Notes: generated by a model from the sequence alone, not told the origin. Shown: positions 1-11,559, numbered from the stretch's first letter. The stretch is 64,000 nt of DNA from Allolobophora icterica (GCA_963556255.1 OY744614.1:34723787-34787786), one strand, 5' to 3'. Numbers and translations: made by a program.

Positions 1-1263
1 TTCGCTTAGTAACAAACTGAATCTTAAAAAAAAGAAACCTAAGTCCAGGGGCGTAACTTTGGTCCAAAAAGTGGGAGGGGGTACCAATTTTTTCTCCAAT
101 TTCGCTTTTCGCATGGATACTATTTTGGACATAATCCGTAATCGTAATAGAGTAGAAACTTTAGTAGTAGTAATAATAGTAGCAGTAGGCCTAATAGCAG
201 CAACAGCAGCAGCAACAACAACGATTAAAAAAAATAATAGCAAGAAGGGCCTAATGCTCTGTAATTTGTTTTCAGTTTTTAGGAATCAAATGTTCCTTGG
301 GAGGAATATGCGGCTGAAGCAGCTAATTGTAGACAAGATGACCCATACGGTCATACCAGATCACATGAAAGTCAGATCAGGTGGATTGTGTCAATAAAAA
401 CAAGCCATTAGGCCTATTAGTAGTATTAGTATTATTTGCAGTATTAGTTTAACAGGGGCTTACGTCATTTTTGTCGTGCTTCCTAACAACTCAGAACCGC
501 TCTAAATTTAATAGGCCTAATTAGGCCTAGGCTACTCATTTATATGCAATTTTAATGACAATTCGGCAGCCATCTAGGCAGACATTTCAAACCATATTTA
601 ACCCAAAATAGGCCTATTTATGTTTTTTCTTTTAACTCCCCAAATGGAATGGAACTTTAGTCAACTTCAACAAAAATTTACTCTCCGGAGTTGACCACGA
701 ACAACTTAATGGCTGTCTCAGCTCATTTAAACTGTAAGATTATGAAACGCTGATGAGCTTACCTCCATAACGACAATTTTATCGTCTATAATGTCATCTA
801 CTTGTTTTCGTTTTAGAACAAATTTATCCATTTTGCCTCTCAGCAAAATCGGAACATCAACGTCTTAACTGATTATATTATGTAACAGAGGGAGCTTCTT
901 CATCTGTTCGGCTCGGATATTTTTAACCTATAGAAACAGTGCATATTTTAAATGATTTTGACTACTGGGACAAAGTCAGCCACGACTAGGCCCTAACGCA
1001 TTTTAAAGCATTTGCTTCCAAATGGAGCCCTTTTTAGCCACTTTACCTGTGACAAATCGCCAAAACTACTGGGACAAATCTTAAAACTACTGGGACATTT
1101 GTCCCACTAGTTATACAGTTAGAATATGCACTGTATAGAAATAGTTACTGATTCTGAGATTGTGAGGGGACAGAGGGGCCAGGGTGAGAATTGTCAATTC
1201 TCATACTGAGAGGGGTGGCGAGTCATATTAATGCCGATTGCCGTCAATATGAGTGGGTCCATA
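1..1263. other. Non-coding, no gene seen
   Basis: AT-rich with scattered ggcctaat words. The phrase actactgggaca occurs three times (near 960, 1066, 1088), the last joined to tttgtccca as a small foldback. ccaggggcgtaac near 46 looks like one end of a hAT MITE whose partner end was not found. Confidence 0.6.
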
Positions 1264-1419
1264 CAGGGAGTCTACACCATAGAAACCTTGGAGCAAATGC
1301 TCCATCCAAGAAATAGGGGAGGAGGGAGATCTGTCAGTGTGTGCCACCATTAACGAGAGGGGAGGGAAGAAGATGGGGAAGTTGCTCCAATGACTTAGGG
1401 GGAGGGGTAGACGCCCCTG
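1264..1419. mobile_element. hAT-type MITE, family A
   Basis: The terminal inverted repeats CAGGGAGTCTACACC and GGGGTAGACGCCCCTG (inverted CAGGGGCGTCTACCCC) are flanked by a perfect 8-bp duplication GGTCCATA (1256-1263, 1420-1427). It is the same family as 62838-63014 in opposite orientation; both hold caccatagaaaccttggagc. An 8-bp duplication and CAGGG ends indicate hAT mobilisation. Confidence 0.9.
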
Positions 1420-1427
1420 GGTCCATA

Positions 1428-3352
1428 TATATATGGGTTTGTAACTCATGAAGGATACAGAAGCCTGCACTTTGACCTACATCTCCACACCCCAATAGCA
1501 TATGACTAAGATGTCAACCATAAGGCGGAGAGTGAGGGTGATGTAAGAAGAGCGTAGCCGTGGCCTGCGAGTCGGTCACCGCGGTCAGTCTGTAAGACAA
1601 CCTGTGTGGCTGAAAGTCTGCCTGCCTGGTACATCTATAGGCCTACTGTACACCTCACTCTGTCTACATACACTAAGCAAGGCTGATACTGCGATCTCTG
1701 GGAAGGCACAATAAAATATAGATCGGCGATGCTTAAAAGTGGGGGGTACGGTACCCCCAGTCCAAAAAGTCTAACTACATTAAACTTCCAAGTTTACTTC
1801 GAAATGAACAAAACGAACATTTGTGAAGAAATTCAATTTTATGCATGATTCTGAATCAAAAGACAAATCCACTCACACATCTTGGGAGCTGTTTGTAAAT
1901 TCAAAAAAGTTTTAGCTACTCAAATAAACAAGAATGCAAGCTGCAGCTTTATATACTCTTGCCCACTAAGCCATCAACAACAAAAACGGCTCTTATAATT
2001 ATAGCACATACCTGACAACAATTATGTTTCACCTTTACTAAGCAAATTCCATACATTTTGTAACACAGAATTCATATAATTATGCAGACTTCTAAACAAT
2101 TGTGCTGATTAAGTGCTGATTTCTGCAGAATACATCATTAAACTTTGTTAAAACGTGCAACTGTACAGAAAACAAGAAGTATAACAAATCCATTAACAAA
2201 CTGACAAACCTCAAGTGCTAGTTGGTGTACTGGTGAACTTTTACGAAATATGTGCAATGCAGTATAAAACATACTGCAAACATAATGAAATACCTGTTCA
2301 TAAAATTAACAACTACTAGAAAATGATAAAGTTCGTGTATTCGAGTATAATACAGTTTGTCACAATGTTTAACCCACATCGACAGTTTTATTAGAACACA
2401 TACTACCAATATTGTCAACTTATATAGAAATCGTTAAACATCTTCTCCTTCATCGGGTTTTTTATATCCTGAAGAACCAACCATATTACGGTTCAACAGG
2501 GTTTGCTGGATTGATAACAGTATGCACAAAAGATGAGACTCGTAATTTTGATGGAGGGTTGCCAACTACTTTTCCATTTCATTTTGGTACATATTTTGAC
2601 ACACATCTGAAATTTTGACACGCATCTAGAAAACAGTTCTTAATTTTTTATGATTAATTATGTTAATTAAGTCCAAGCTACGAATCTGATTACAAAACTA
2701 ACAGAGACAACAAAACAAATGCACATATATCAATGGCCATTTGAAGACACGTTGGCCGTTACCTGCTCTACCTGGAGTCTCAACTAGAATTATTAAGAAG
2801 CGATGCAACCCTTCAGGAAAGATTGTCTAGCTACTGCATAACTGTTGCGATGACTGTGATTCAGCTGAAAGATCATTCATTCATTCATCCATTCATTCAT
2901 TCATTCATCCATTAATTAATTAATTAATTCATTCATTTAGAGCATTCATGTAGACATCTACTCAAAAGTACACTCATCCCAATCCAAGCATAGAAAGGTT
3001 TTCACCTCCAGCCTCACATGCATCTTGTCTAGGGCCTGAAAGCACATGGGATAACAAAGGCGCTTTCACAATACCTTGCCTTATCTTACCCAGCATCAGA
3101 CACACTTGCCAATGCAAACTTCTACCTCCAATTAACAGTTTCAGGCTATTTACAGAGATGATTTGCATACAAAGCCATTGCTAGTTAAGTAAGGCACTCT
3201 TTGCATTGTCTTGCGCTTAGTACCTGGATAACAACAGACTGCCTGCACAACAACAAAGAACTGAGAAGGCACAGAAGTGACACGAAGACTAGATTCTGAG
3301 CAAAAAGGAGAGATGACTAAGAGGCTTGGCTTCGATTAACAGATTTATGCCA
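1428..3352. other. Non-coding flank, possible distal 3' UTR
   Basis: No coding region was recognised. Contains ggggggtacggtaccccc (near 1741) and an ATTC/ATTA repeat (2874-2942). An AATAAA on the minus strand at 2387-2392 is a possible end for the longer transcript. Confidence 0.5.
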
Positions 3353-3431
3353 CTATTTGTTCAACACGTGCCAAAAGTCGAAGTCATCTTCCTTTCCTGC
3401 TTTGGCTTTCACAGCTCGCACACCTTTAACC
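3353..3431 (-). CDS. Alternative C-terminal tail exon of the SORBS-like gene
   Basis: Behind a good acceptor (ttctttcag) lie 1 nt plus 25 codons and a TAG stop. The peptide is Lys/Val-rich, then acidic and aromatic (KEDDFDFWHVLNK). It joins in phase to an alternative donor inside the stop region of the last SH3 exon (CTCTT|GTAAAG, donor at 4211-4220). Splicing therefore removes the TAA and adds 25 residues after the SH3 domain. A possible distal poly(A) signal (AATAAA on this strand) lies at 2387-2392. Vertebrate SORBS proteins end at or just after the third SH3, so this tail would be extra. It could also be a chance open stretch, although phase, acceptor and composition all fit. Confidence 0.6.
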
Positions 3432-4216
3432 CTGAAAGAACATGACAATGCAGCAAGTAATTACTAATCAGTACATCTGAAACCATGAATCCTACCTAGT
3501 CTGACACATGATTACTTAACATAGGTAGTTTTAGGTAGAAATGGACTGACAACTTTATTCCCATCCAAGTTTCCAAGGAGCTACATAGCCAACACAAGCA
3601 TACCATACCTTGAAGACTATGCACTTATGTACTTATTATGCACATACAAGTACTTAACTGTTGCATCAACAAGTGAATCAACAGACATACATCAAACTCA
3701 CATTAGTTGGTGCATCTACAAACATTTATCTAAAAACTTTCATCATTTCTGCCATAAGGTCAACCACAGGCCTTCCACATAACTGTGATCTGAACATTCT
3801 AGCCAAAGTCAAACTGCAGGCTACTTTTCAAACTGTATAAAGAGCTTGTCTCATTGAATAGCTGTTGTTATCTTTATGTTTCACGTGAAATATTCCTCAC
3901 CTACAGAACTGAACTTCTGAGGACTAATGTTGATGGAGTTGGGGAAGTCAGTAGATCGCTAATTCAAGTGGTTGGCATTCCAACTGTAGCTCTAAATTCA
4001 TGACATTTTAACTACAGTAATTTTGTGTTCCACACCAATTGGCTACCATGTCCCACACCGGTTGGATCCCAGTCTTACCAGTATGCCTCTCTGCCACTGC
4101 ATTCTTGCACTGTATGATTTTACATACTGGATTTAAATAATTATGCTTAAATTCTGATCTTGCACTGTAATAATTTTACAGAAGTAGACTGCAGTAATGA
4201 GGGTACGTACCGATCT

Positions 4217-4388
4217 TTACAAGAGCCGTTCGACGTAGTTGCCTGGAAAAGTTCCGAATTCACTTGTAGTTTCAGAGAATCCAACATACCAGCCATCATC
4301 GCACTTCTCCATGACACAAACAACATGTCCCTCCTTCAGCTCCAGTTCATCCGAATTCTTTGGCTTATAGTCGTAAAGAACTGTATAC
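4217..4388 (-). CDS. SORBS-like gene: third SH3 domain, terminal exon
   Basis: This exon encodes a whole SH3 domain of about 57 residues: VLYDY (the ALYDY box), DELELKEG (RT loop), [12 protein letters not shown] (n-Src loop and the binding-groove Trp), [13 protein letters not shown] and a TAA stop. The MEKCDDGW and FGTFPGNYV strings are signatures of the third SH3 of SORBS1 and SORBS2. It starts with 1 nt after acceptor AATACAG and completes the codon left by exon 5462-5969. If not spliced onward at 4220, the transcript can end at a proximal AATAAA (3554-3559, minus). The groove residues look intact, so it should bind proline-rich partners. Confidence 0.95.
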
Positions 4389-4663
4389 CTGTATTCACAA
4401 ATACGACCAATAATGACCATACCTACGGACATACTGCTACCATACTAGGTAACTGGGAAGAAGTTGGTATCATGAAGTTCCAGTTTATCCAAATTTCATG
4501 GTATATAATAATACAGAAACGTATACCTACACTCCTACAGTCACATATAGCTGATAATCATACCATAGGGCCTACCTAAGAATTATTATTTCTTTACCAT
4601 AAAAGGTAACAATGGACGAGGTTGTTTTATGGAATACTTATACATAATAAGGCATGAGGTTGG

Positions 4664-4831
4664 CAGGGCTGTAGTGGTAAAATTAGAGGCGAGTACACGG
4701 GGTACTACACGCTACCGGTTAGTTTTCCTAAACAAATTAGAGGTTAGTACAAATATTTTGTAAGGTGAGTATACAGTCTCTAGAGGCGAGTACACGCTGT
4801 ATATCTGCGTATACCCTCGACTACAGCCCTG
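4664..4831. mobile_element. hAT-type MITE, family B
   Basis: Perfect 11-bp inverted ends CAGGGCTGTAG and CTACAGCCCTG, with the 8-bp duplication GAGGTTGG at 4656-4663 and 4832-4839. Internal repeats of gaggcgagtacacg/gagtatac occur. It lies in the intron between exons 5462-5969 and 4217-4388. Confidence 0.93.
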
Positions 4832-5461
4832 GAGGTTGGTATCATGATGTTCTTAGTTAAAGGATTTCTCTTGTTTGAACAAGGAGGTTTTTCACACAGG
4901 TGCTATGCTGTAAGAATGAATGGAATAGGCCTACATAATAGGGCTACTGTATTACATTACTGATGCAAATGCCTGTCAATCAACACAGTATTTGAAATTA
5001 AATGTTTCAGAAAGTATGTTATTTCTAAAAACCTAAGCATCATTTAACCACAACAAACTCAACTCTTTTTCTGTGGCCTTAACTGCTTGCAGTCCTTTGT
5101 GCACTACAAATTTTAGATATTATGAAAAGCAGCTACATAAATTTATTGCTGCATTACATTAGAAAAGCGCATTTCCACACGTATTTATGATTACAATACA
5201 TTACCGTAGCCCATTTCTCTCCATTGGAAATAACCAGATAACCACGTGGACTTTGGTGAGGATCAACAACAGTAATCTTGAAGTGCATATGGAATGTGTG
5301 AGTGCGTGCATGTGTGTGCGTGCGTGTGTGTGTGTGTGTGTGCGTGCATGTGTGTGTATGCGTGCATGCGTGTGTGTGTGTGTGTGTGGTTGGTGTGTGT
5401 AGGTGTGTGGTGTGTGTTCAGCATAATACCAGTAAATGCACTTTTACACTATTCAACTTAC

Positions 5462-5969
5462 CTCGAGGACGACGACGACTTTGGACCTTTCGAAAAGTTT
5501 TCACGCGGTCCTAAATCAAAGCTCAGACTCTTTCCAAGCGGTTCAAGACTAGTTGGTCCGAGAATCTTCTCCAGATTATCGCCGAGGCTTGCTGACCTGG
5601 CTTCCAGAACGCTTCCAGCATCTGTTCTCCTCTTCCGAGCCAGAGCAAAAAGGTCCTTTCCGTCTTGAGTATTCTTTGACTTCTCGGAAAGGGCCGGAGC
5701 GGCATTTACAACTGTAGCCTGAGCTTTTGTCTGAGCCGGGAAAGTAAAGTAGCTTGTCTGTTTTGGTTGACTCGCAGCTGCGTCTTTTCTGCCGATAGAT
5801 TCTGTCTTGGACTTATTGCCGCTGGTAGGACGACTCTGAGCTTTTGAGCTTAGTTCTCGCAGCTCCGGCTCGAACTCACTCTCGTAGAAATCTGAATTCC
5901 ACGGTGAGACGGGGGCCGATGGAATATCTGGGCCACCAGAGTAGACTGAACTTGTAGGAGAAAGGCGCC
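5462..5969 (-). CDS. SORBS-like gene: SH3-2 to SH3-3 linker exon
   Basis: This 508-nt exon runs from acceptor CTGTCTTCAG to donor CTCGAG|GTAAGT and encodes about 169 residues. The composition is Ser/Pro/Lys-rich and apparently disordered. A Pro/Ser start (SPTSSVYSGG, APVSPW) is followed by an acidic stretch (YESEFEPELREL), then a basic Ser-rich segment ending in GPKSSSSS. Its position matches the variable linker before the last SH3 in vertebrate SORBS proteins, which holds phosphorylation and proline-rich sites. No stop interrupts the frame. It begins by completing a Gly codon from the previous exon and leaves 2 nt for the next. A TG-repeat lies just downstream in the intron. Confidence 0.9.
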
Positions 5970-6527
5970 CTGAAGACAGTTGGCAAAACAATTCAACAGT
6001 AAAATACTGTAATGGAGGATAATCGTAATAATGATGACAATCATGATCATGACGATGATAATGACTATACACGTGATGACAATTAAAAATTTATATAGCA
6101 CTGTAAGAACAACTGATTGGAGGCACTCTCTAATCTAGCGATGATGTGTGGGGTTAATAACCTTATTATGTTTCCACTCTACCAAGGCAGCTGGGATAAA
6201 CGTAACGTTTCCTTGTGTTATCAAAAAGCATTCCAGTATGCCATGCATACACTGACAAGGCAAACATATATAAAAAACACCTTTTGAGAGCATTTTCTTT
6301 GACCTAATATTACTTTTTCCAATCTAATAAGATGCACTTGCGTATGAACTTCCTACATGATGTTAAAAAGTCTGGCACATGAACTTTAAGAACTTACACA
6401 GCACCCTGCAGTCTACTCTTCAGCAGACCTAGTACTTTGGTACTTTGGTACCTGGTACTTTGACAACAGAAATGGTACTTTGACAACAGAAATGGTACTT
6501 TGACAATAGAGCTACTGTTACTCTTAC

Positions 6528-6693
6528 CTGGCATTGGCGTTGGGGCTGCTGATGAAGGTGAGGGGGTCATCATCGGTGCATCTGGTTCCTGAACCGTCTC
6601 AACAAAGTTGATGGGAAAGATTCCCTGCCGATTTCCAACACGTCCTTCATACCAGTTTTGATCCGCTTTACGAATTAGCCTTACCACGTCACC
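6528..6693 (-). CDS. SORBS-like gene: second half of SH3-2
   Basis: The exon is in phase 0 and opens with GDVVRLIRKADQNWYEGRVG, continues through RQGIFPINFVETV and ends in a Pro/Ser/Met-rich linker. DQNWYEG and QGIFPINFV are the conserved Trp and ProXXTyr-like groove segments of the second SORBS SH3. The n-Src/distal region (GRVGNRQ) is shorter than the GKIPGTNRQ form of vertebrate paralogues. The Tyr that usually closes the groove (FPxTY) is Phe here (FPINF). It ends with 1 nt at donor CCAG|GTAAGA. A short tandem repeat of tactttg/tggtac words sits in the intron directly behind the donor. Confidence 0.94.
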
Positions 6694-7756
6694 CTTTGCC
6701 ACATAAAAATAAAATGCTATATAAGCAACTTTAAACTCATTATAAGTAATTATAAACCTTACAATAGAACCTCCATCAATCAGATAAGTTATTCAAAAAT
6801 GATATACTTAATACAAATCACTTTCAAAGATCTCCTTCTGAAAGCTAAGCTGTTGTAATTAACAGCTGTATTATTTCATTAACGACTTATTTGGATGGAA
6901 AAGTAAATACTTCAGTTTCAATAACTCAAAGAACATAGACATATATACATCTAGTAATAATTAAACTTATTTAATTAATAATACTATTAACCAGATAATC
7001 ATTAAATGATATTGTTTGCAAATGAGCCATACATGTTATAGTATTATGTTAGGTTCAGTTGCCTAGATTACTGTAATTCCATGCTTGTAGACCCATCAAA
7101 AATTCTGTTAGGCCAGCTCTAGTTGGGCAGCTCCAAAAGAGGTTAGTGCTGCCTGAGTTGTGGTCTCCAAACCACAATACTCACATTTATCAGAATATGC
7201 ATGCATGAACGTAGATATGTATGTATGTATGTATCTATGTATGTATGTTGTATGCAAGTGTGTATGTATACATGTATGTATGTGTGTATGTATATATGTA
7301 TGTATGTAAGATTGCATGAATCCATGCTTGTTCTAAGACACTAAATATATCACCTGCTAAGTACCTCACACGAATGCTGCATATAGGTTAACCACTGCGC
7401 TGGCTTCTTATTGCTATATAAATACGATTCAAGAGCATCTTGCCACTATGGGTCACACACCTCTTGGCATACCGGTAATCAAGGCATACATAAGGGAGCT
7501 GTATATTCCACTCTGATGCCAGCTGCATTGGCACTCTACTGTCTGTGGGGAAATGCAGGTGCTGCACTTCTGCAGATAAACATATTTTTTCGACCTCCAT
7601 TAAGTGCCATCTGTTTAGTTACGTCAGAAGACCAACCGCACAGTGCTTTTGACAGAGGCCTAGAAGGCATTGTGTAACTTATGCTGTTACCAACATACGT
7701 GAGTACATACAATTTAACTCGATTCATGTTAACCACAAGGTACAAAAGTGGTTTAC

Positions 7757-7867
7757 TTTCTGAAGTGAAAGCTCAGCAGACGTCTTGCCCTTGAAGTTGA
7801 ACTTTGCAATGGCCTTTCCTTCTCGTTGCAAGGCCATCATCTTTGCCTCCTCCAGTGATGTTATCAC
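7757..7867 (-). CDS. SORBS-like gene: SH3-1/SH3-2 linker and start of SH3-2
   Basis: Exactly 37 codons, phase 0 at both ends, so removing it would keep the frame but destroy SH3-2. It encodes a short helix-like linker (ITSLEEAKMMALQREG) and the first strand of SH3-2 (KAIAKFNFKGKTSAELSLQK). AIAKFNF is the ALYDY box of the second SH3 and is nearly invariant in SORBS1 and SORBS2. Acceptor tttttgtag, donor CAGAAA|GTAAAC. The split of this SH3 just before the GD motif continues directly at 6693. Confidence 0.94.
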
Positions 7868-8256
7868 CTACAAAAATCATGCTTTCTCATCTGCACTTGC
7901 AAAACATGTGAACCACAGAGAAGTCCATAGCACAAAAACACAAACAAACACACAGACATTCACACACAAAAAGTGAGCCACAGAAAAACCAATGAAGACT
8001 GCGATATACGATGAGATAAGTTTTGCAAAATAAACTCTGTTAAACTTAGGAGTTTAATACAAAAACGAAATATTACAAATATAATTTCTTGACTACAGTG
8101 AGATCAATTCATAATAATAATTATTTTCAGATATCATTTGTTACAATTTCTTAAAACTATAATCTGAACCTGAGCATCTCAGATTCGCATTTCTGTGTGA
8201 CTCTGTGCGCCTTAAAAATGTTCGTAATAAATAAAATAAAATAAATACTATCCAAC

Positions 8257-8371
8257 CTCAACGTATGCAATTGGAAAGATGCCAACGATGCCGTTGTGTT
8301 CGCCCTGGTACCAGTTTTTGTCAACCTGACGTAGCAAGTAAATGATATCCCCTTTCTTGAAGGAAAGTTCT
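8257..8371 (-). CDS. SORBS-like gene: second half of SH3-1
   Basis: The exon starts with 1 nt (completing an Arg codon) and encodes [20 protein letters not shown], then [18 protein letters not shown]. The groove Trp, the EHxGxVGIFP block and the AYVE ending match the first SH3 of SORBS proteins. The donor (GTTGAG|GTTGGA) is the weakest of the clear SH3 exons, but the phase and the next exon fit. Directly upstream lies a long TGAG-type repeat tract (8380-8790). Confidence 0.93.
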
Positions 8372-8379
8372 CTGAAAGC

Positions 8380-8790
8380 AAGCGCATCCACAAATAAATA
8401 AGCAAGCAACTGAATGAGCGTATGAATGAGTGAAAGAGTGAGTTATATGTGAGTGAATGAATGGGTGAGCAAATGAGTGTGAGTGAGAGAGTCAATAAAT
8501 GACGGAGTTAATGAGTGAATGTGTGAGTTAACAAGTCAGTGAGTGAGTGAGTGAATGAGGAAGTTAATGAGTGTGTGCGAGTTACTGAGTCAGTGAGCGA
8601 GTACTCATTTGAATAACGTAGAATTAAAAATATAGACCCTTGTTAGTGTGTGTGAGTTAGCAAGTCAGTGAGGGAGTACTCATGTAAATAACGTACAATT
8701 AAAAATATACATCCTTGTGAATGTGTGTGAGCAAGCGAGTCAGTGAGTAAGTACTCAAGTGAATTATGTGCAATTAAAAATATAGACCCT
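8380..8790. repeat. TGAG-type repeat grading into three ~85-bp tandem units
   Basis: 8395-8580 is irregular gagtgaatgagtgag. From about 8565 three units share tcagtgagcgagtactca, aataacgtacaattaaaaat and atagaccctt. It lies just upstream of the acceptor of SH3 exon 8257-8371. Confidence 0.85.
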
Positions 8791-9068
8791 TACAAAACCC
8801 CATTAAAGTCTTACCTGAATAATAATTACTGTTCGTGGTTAAGTCATGCTCCAAAAAACGAAATTCACCAAGCCAGTGCATAACAAATCCTTTTCACTCG
8901 AAACAGCATCTAGAGTGCTTCTCACACAGATGTGCTGAAGGCTTTTTAGTTTTAAAATATTTCTCCCATGAATTTCTGGATAAACTTTCCTACATGAACA
9001 CTTGAGTTGTTCTGGAACGTGAAACATAATACGATATTTTGGGCTTAGAAATATCTTTACAGACTTAC

Positions 9069-9215
9069 CTATTGGTTTGGGCTTTAAATGTATGCAAAGC
9101 TTTGGCTTTTCCTCTCATCCTAACTGCCTTCACTTGCTTTGGTCTCTGGAGGGTCATTCCACCGATCTCATCATCACTAAATCGATTCAGCAGAAACGTT
9201 GTCTTCTGAACTGGT
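9069..9215 (-). CDS. SORBS-like gene: linker and first strand of SH3-1
   Basis: After acceptor TTTGTAG the exon gives 1 nt, a linker (FLLNRFSDDEIGGM, then basic RPKQVKAVRMRG) and the first SH3 strand KAKALHTFKAQTN. The FKAQT string is the usual start of the first SORBS SH3 (AKFDFKAQT). The ALYDY box reads ALHTF: the first aromatic position is His and the acidic position is Thr, so ligand contacts may differ. Donor AATAG|GTAAGT leaves 2 nt, completed by the next exon. Confidence 0.92.
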
Positions 9216-9862
9216 CTACAAATGACACAGAAAACCCGACATTAAAACAGTTGAGGCATCTTTGAATGTGCTATTGTAATTAACTTAGGCCTGGAAAATA
9301 CTGTTTACAACCTCTCAGTACTTTTAAATTTGGTCTTAGAGCTCACCTGAACTTGCTATACTGTAGATAACAACTGTCTGTCACAGGTTATGATATTCTT
9401 CCAACTTAAAACAGATGAGATATCTCTGAATGCATACACTGTGTACACTTTGTATAATTCCTACTCTGACTCATCTAATCAGTTGTTCTTGCAGTGCTAT
9501 ATAAATTATCCACCTGCCAATCTTTCTGGACGTAAACCAAACTCGCCTTAGCAGCTCCTCGATGCCCTCTGGTAACCGGACATGGATCTCCTCCATATGA
9601 AATCTCTATAGAACTCCTCTGACCCAACACACTGCTCAGCTACTGAATAAGCTGGTGCCCTGCACTTATCTTTCGAGTGGCACTATAGAAATTTTGTTTA
9701 TGATCACGATTACGATACAATTAACACCTGGAGAGTTACCAAGTATGTCTCAATCCACAAACTGTGTAGTCGTCTGTGAAATTCTCAGATCTTTTATATT
9801 TCCATCAAGAAATCTGATATCCAGTGACCAGGGCTATGCATATTTAATCACACTCTGATCTT

Positions 9863-10030
9863 TAAGAGCACCCTTAATCGCAATCGTAATCTTGAAATAT
9901 CTACAAAGCCCAAAAAAGCGAAGTCGTGGGAACCAGCTTATTCACAAACGCTTAGTGAAAATATATCGATAGGCAGGGGGGGGGCGAAATCGGTTCCAGG
10001 TCAAGATCCAAAGAGTTTGGAAAAGGCTGG
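9863..10030 (+). repeat. Dispersed repeat, family 5
   Basis: ttaatcgcaatcgtaatctt, aagcgaagtcgtgggaacca, gcttattcacaaacgctta. Related copies are at 13690-13960, 18118-18240 and 59205-59343. It has no coding potential. It could be the 5' part of a SINE or LINE. Confidence 0.75.
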
Positions 10031-10217
10031 TGATGAACTGATGATTGCAAATGGTAAGAAAACATTTGGTTGATTCAACATGACCTGAAACAACATAACC
10101 TGTGAATTATCATTTGTTGGAAGGTCAACCAATACTCATGGAACTCAAGGTGGCCTGTTAGATGGATTTTTGTCACTGCTGTCCTTAGGTTTCTCTCAAA
10201 CAATTTAAACATCATAC

Positions 10218-10303
10218 GTGTAGAGGTCCTTGTGGCGCCTTGCTTCATTCTGTTTCTGTTCCACGGTAAATCGCCTTCGTCTTTCTTCAGCCATTACGAC
10301 TTC
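10218..10303 (-). CDS. SORBS-like gene: charged linker exon 3
   Basis: 28 codons plus 2 nt, encoding a highly charged, probably helical stretch (MAEERRRRFTVEQKQNEARR). It follows acceptor TTTGATAG and ends at donor TACAC|GTATGA. The composition matches the Arg/Glu/Lys-rich segment ahead of the first SH3 in SORBS1 (RRRHDDKEK/LKREQEE-like). It reads in phase from exon 11004-11080 and into 9069-9215. A SINE lies about 90 bases upstream. Confidence 0.8.
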
Positions 10304-10392
10304 CTATCAAACAGGAAACCAACGTTAAACTGTTGCGGTATGTTGTGCATGTGCGCTTGTCATATTCAAATAAAGACTACTTACTTACTTAC

Positions 10393-10612
10393 TTTGACAC
10401 GTTATAATAATAATCTTCTTTATTAATTCAAACTGACAAGTATGCAGTAAGATTATATTGAAACATGACAGTACAATCAAGATCTTAATTAAACACACGG
10501 TTTGGCAGCCATGCAAGGCGCCACCCTAGAGGGAGGTTACAGGTATCGAACCACGATCTAATGCTCTCCTGGCCATGAGTGTTACCACTACTCTATCCCC
10601 TTTCCCTGCACT
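10393..10612 (-). mobile_element. tRNA-derived SINE, family 2
   Basis: On the minus strand: tRNA-like head with gatagagtagtggtaacactc and box B GGTTCGATACC, body ggcgccttgcatggctgcc, and tail aattaataaagaagattatt followed by TAA repeats. Related copies are at 11105-11240, 18225-18480, 39335-39605 and 48880-49175 (minus) and 30650-30930 (plus). Confidence 0.85.
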
Positions 10613-11003
10613 GTGTCATGTTACTATACATAGTCATACTGTGTCATGTTACACTAGGTTGTCCTATTGTTAAGTTACATTTTGCCATGCATATTGCATG
10701 TTGTAAACCTACTGAATGGATTACAGACCATGCCAGTAGGCATCTATAGCTTTTATCCCTAGATCAATTGCAAATACTTTCTACTTTCACAGACAGGCTA
10801 CTGAAGTAATAGTATCATCTTTCAGCTCACACATGCATCCGTATGCACAAAATCAGCAAATCTGGTAAAGCCCGATTTAATGAGTTTCCGGAGAATGCTA
10901 AAAACTGATTGTGCATATAAAACCACAAGTTAATGTAATGTTAACAAATTTTATTTCTGCTATGACCGAATGAATTGAACTGCAGAGAAGAACCAGTTCT
11001 TAC

Positions 11004-11080
11004 GACTTCCTGTTTCCGTTTCAGATTCTCTTCATCTCGTTTCTGTCGAGCTGTCTGCCTGTTGAACGATTTTGATCGAC
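11004..11080 (-). CDS. SORBS-like gene: charged linker exon 2
   Basis: A 77-nt exon with acceptor TTATTCAGTAG and donor GAAGTC|GTAAGA. It encodes RSKSFNRQTARQKRDEENLK and then RKQEV. It completes a Gly codon from the previous exon and ends on a codon border. The basic/acidic pattern continues into 10218-10303 and suggests one long helix between the SoHo region and SH3-1. Confidence 0.8.
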
Positions 11081-11104
11081 CTACTGAATAAATATGCAAT
11101 TATT

Positions 11105-11240
11105 CATTTCAACATAATAATAATAATAATAATAAATTATTGACAAGCTCCCTGACAAACCACAGCAAGTAACATTGAAACATGTGACAGTACAATTATC
11201 AAGATCTTATAGAACACGTCTTGGCAGCCTGTAAGGCGCC
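11105..11240 (-). mobile_element. Partial SINE, family 2
   Basis: The 3' part of family 2: a TAA-repeat tail, then caagatcttat, tggcagcctgtaaggcgcc. It lacks the tRNA-like head. A separate tRNA-like stretch in plus orientation follows at 11265-11315 (gtggttagcaagctgg, box B GGGGTTCAAACTC), probably the head of another SINE. Confidence 0.7.
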
Positions 11241-11559
11241 CGCTTATCTGCAAAAATGTCCAGTGGTTAGCAAGCTGGATTGTCAACCCAGCAATCGGGG
11301 TTCAAACTCTTACCAAACAGTCGTCAATATTTGATTATTTCACACAAAGTGACAAGGAAATGGGTGTTAATTATTTCTGGAAGAAAATCATTCGTGGAAG
11401 TGAAATGTTTATCGGTACTCTGTGAAGTGAATTATTAGAGGAGAACATTTAGTCATATAAGGAAATGAATTATATTATTTCTAGGAAGTGATATTTACCT
11501 GTACAAGTGAATTATCCATGTAAGTGATTTATTTATCTATGAACGTGAATTAACTATGG

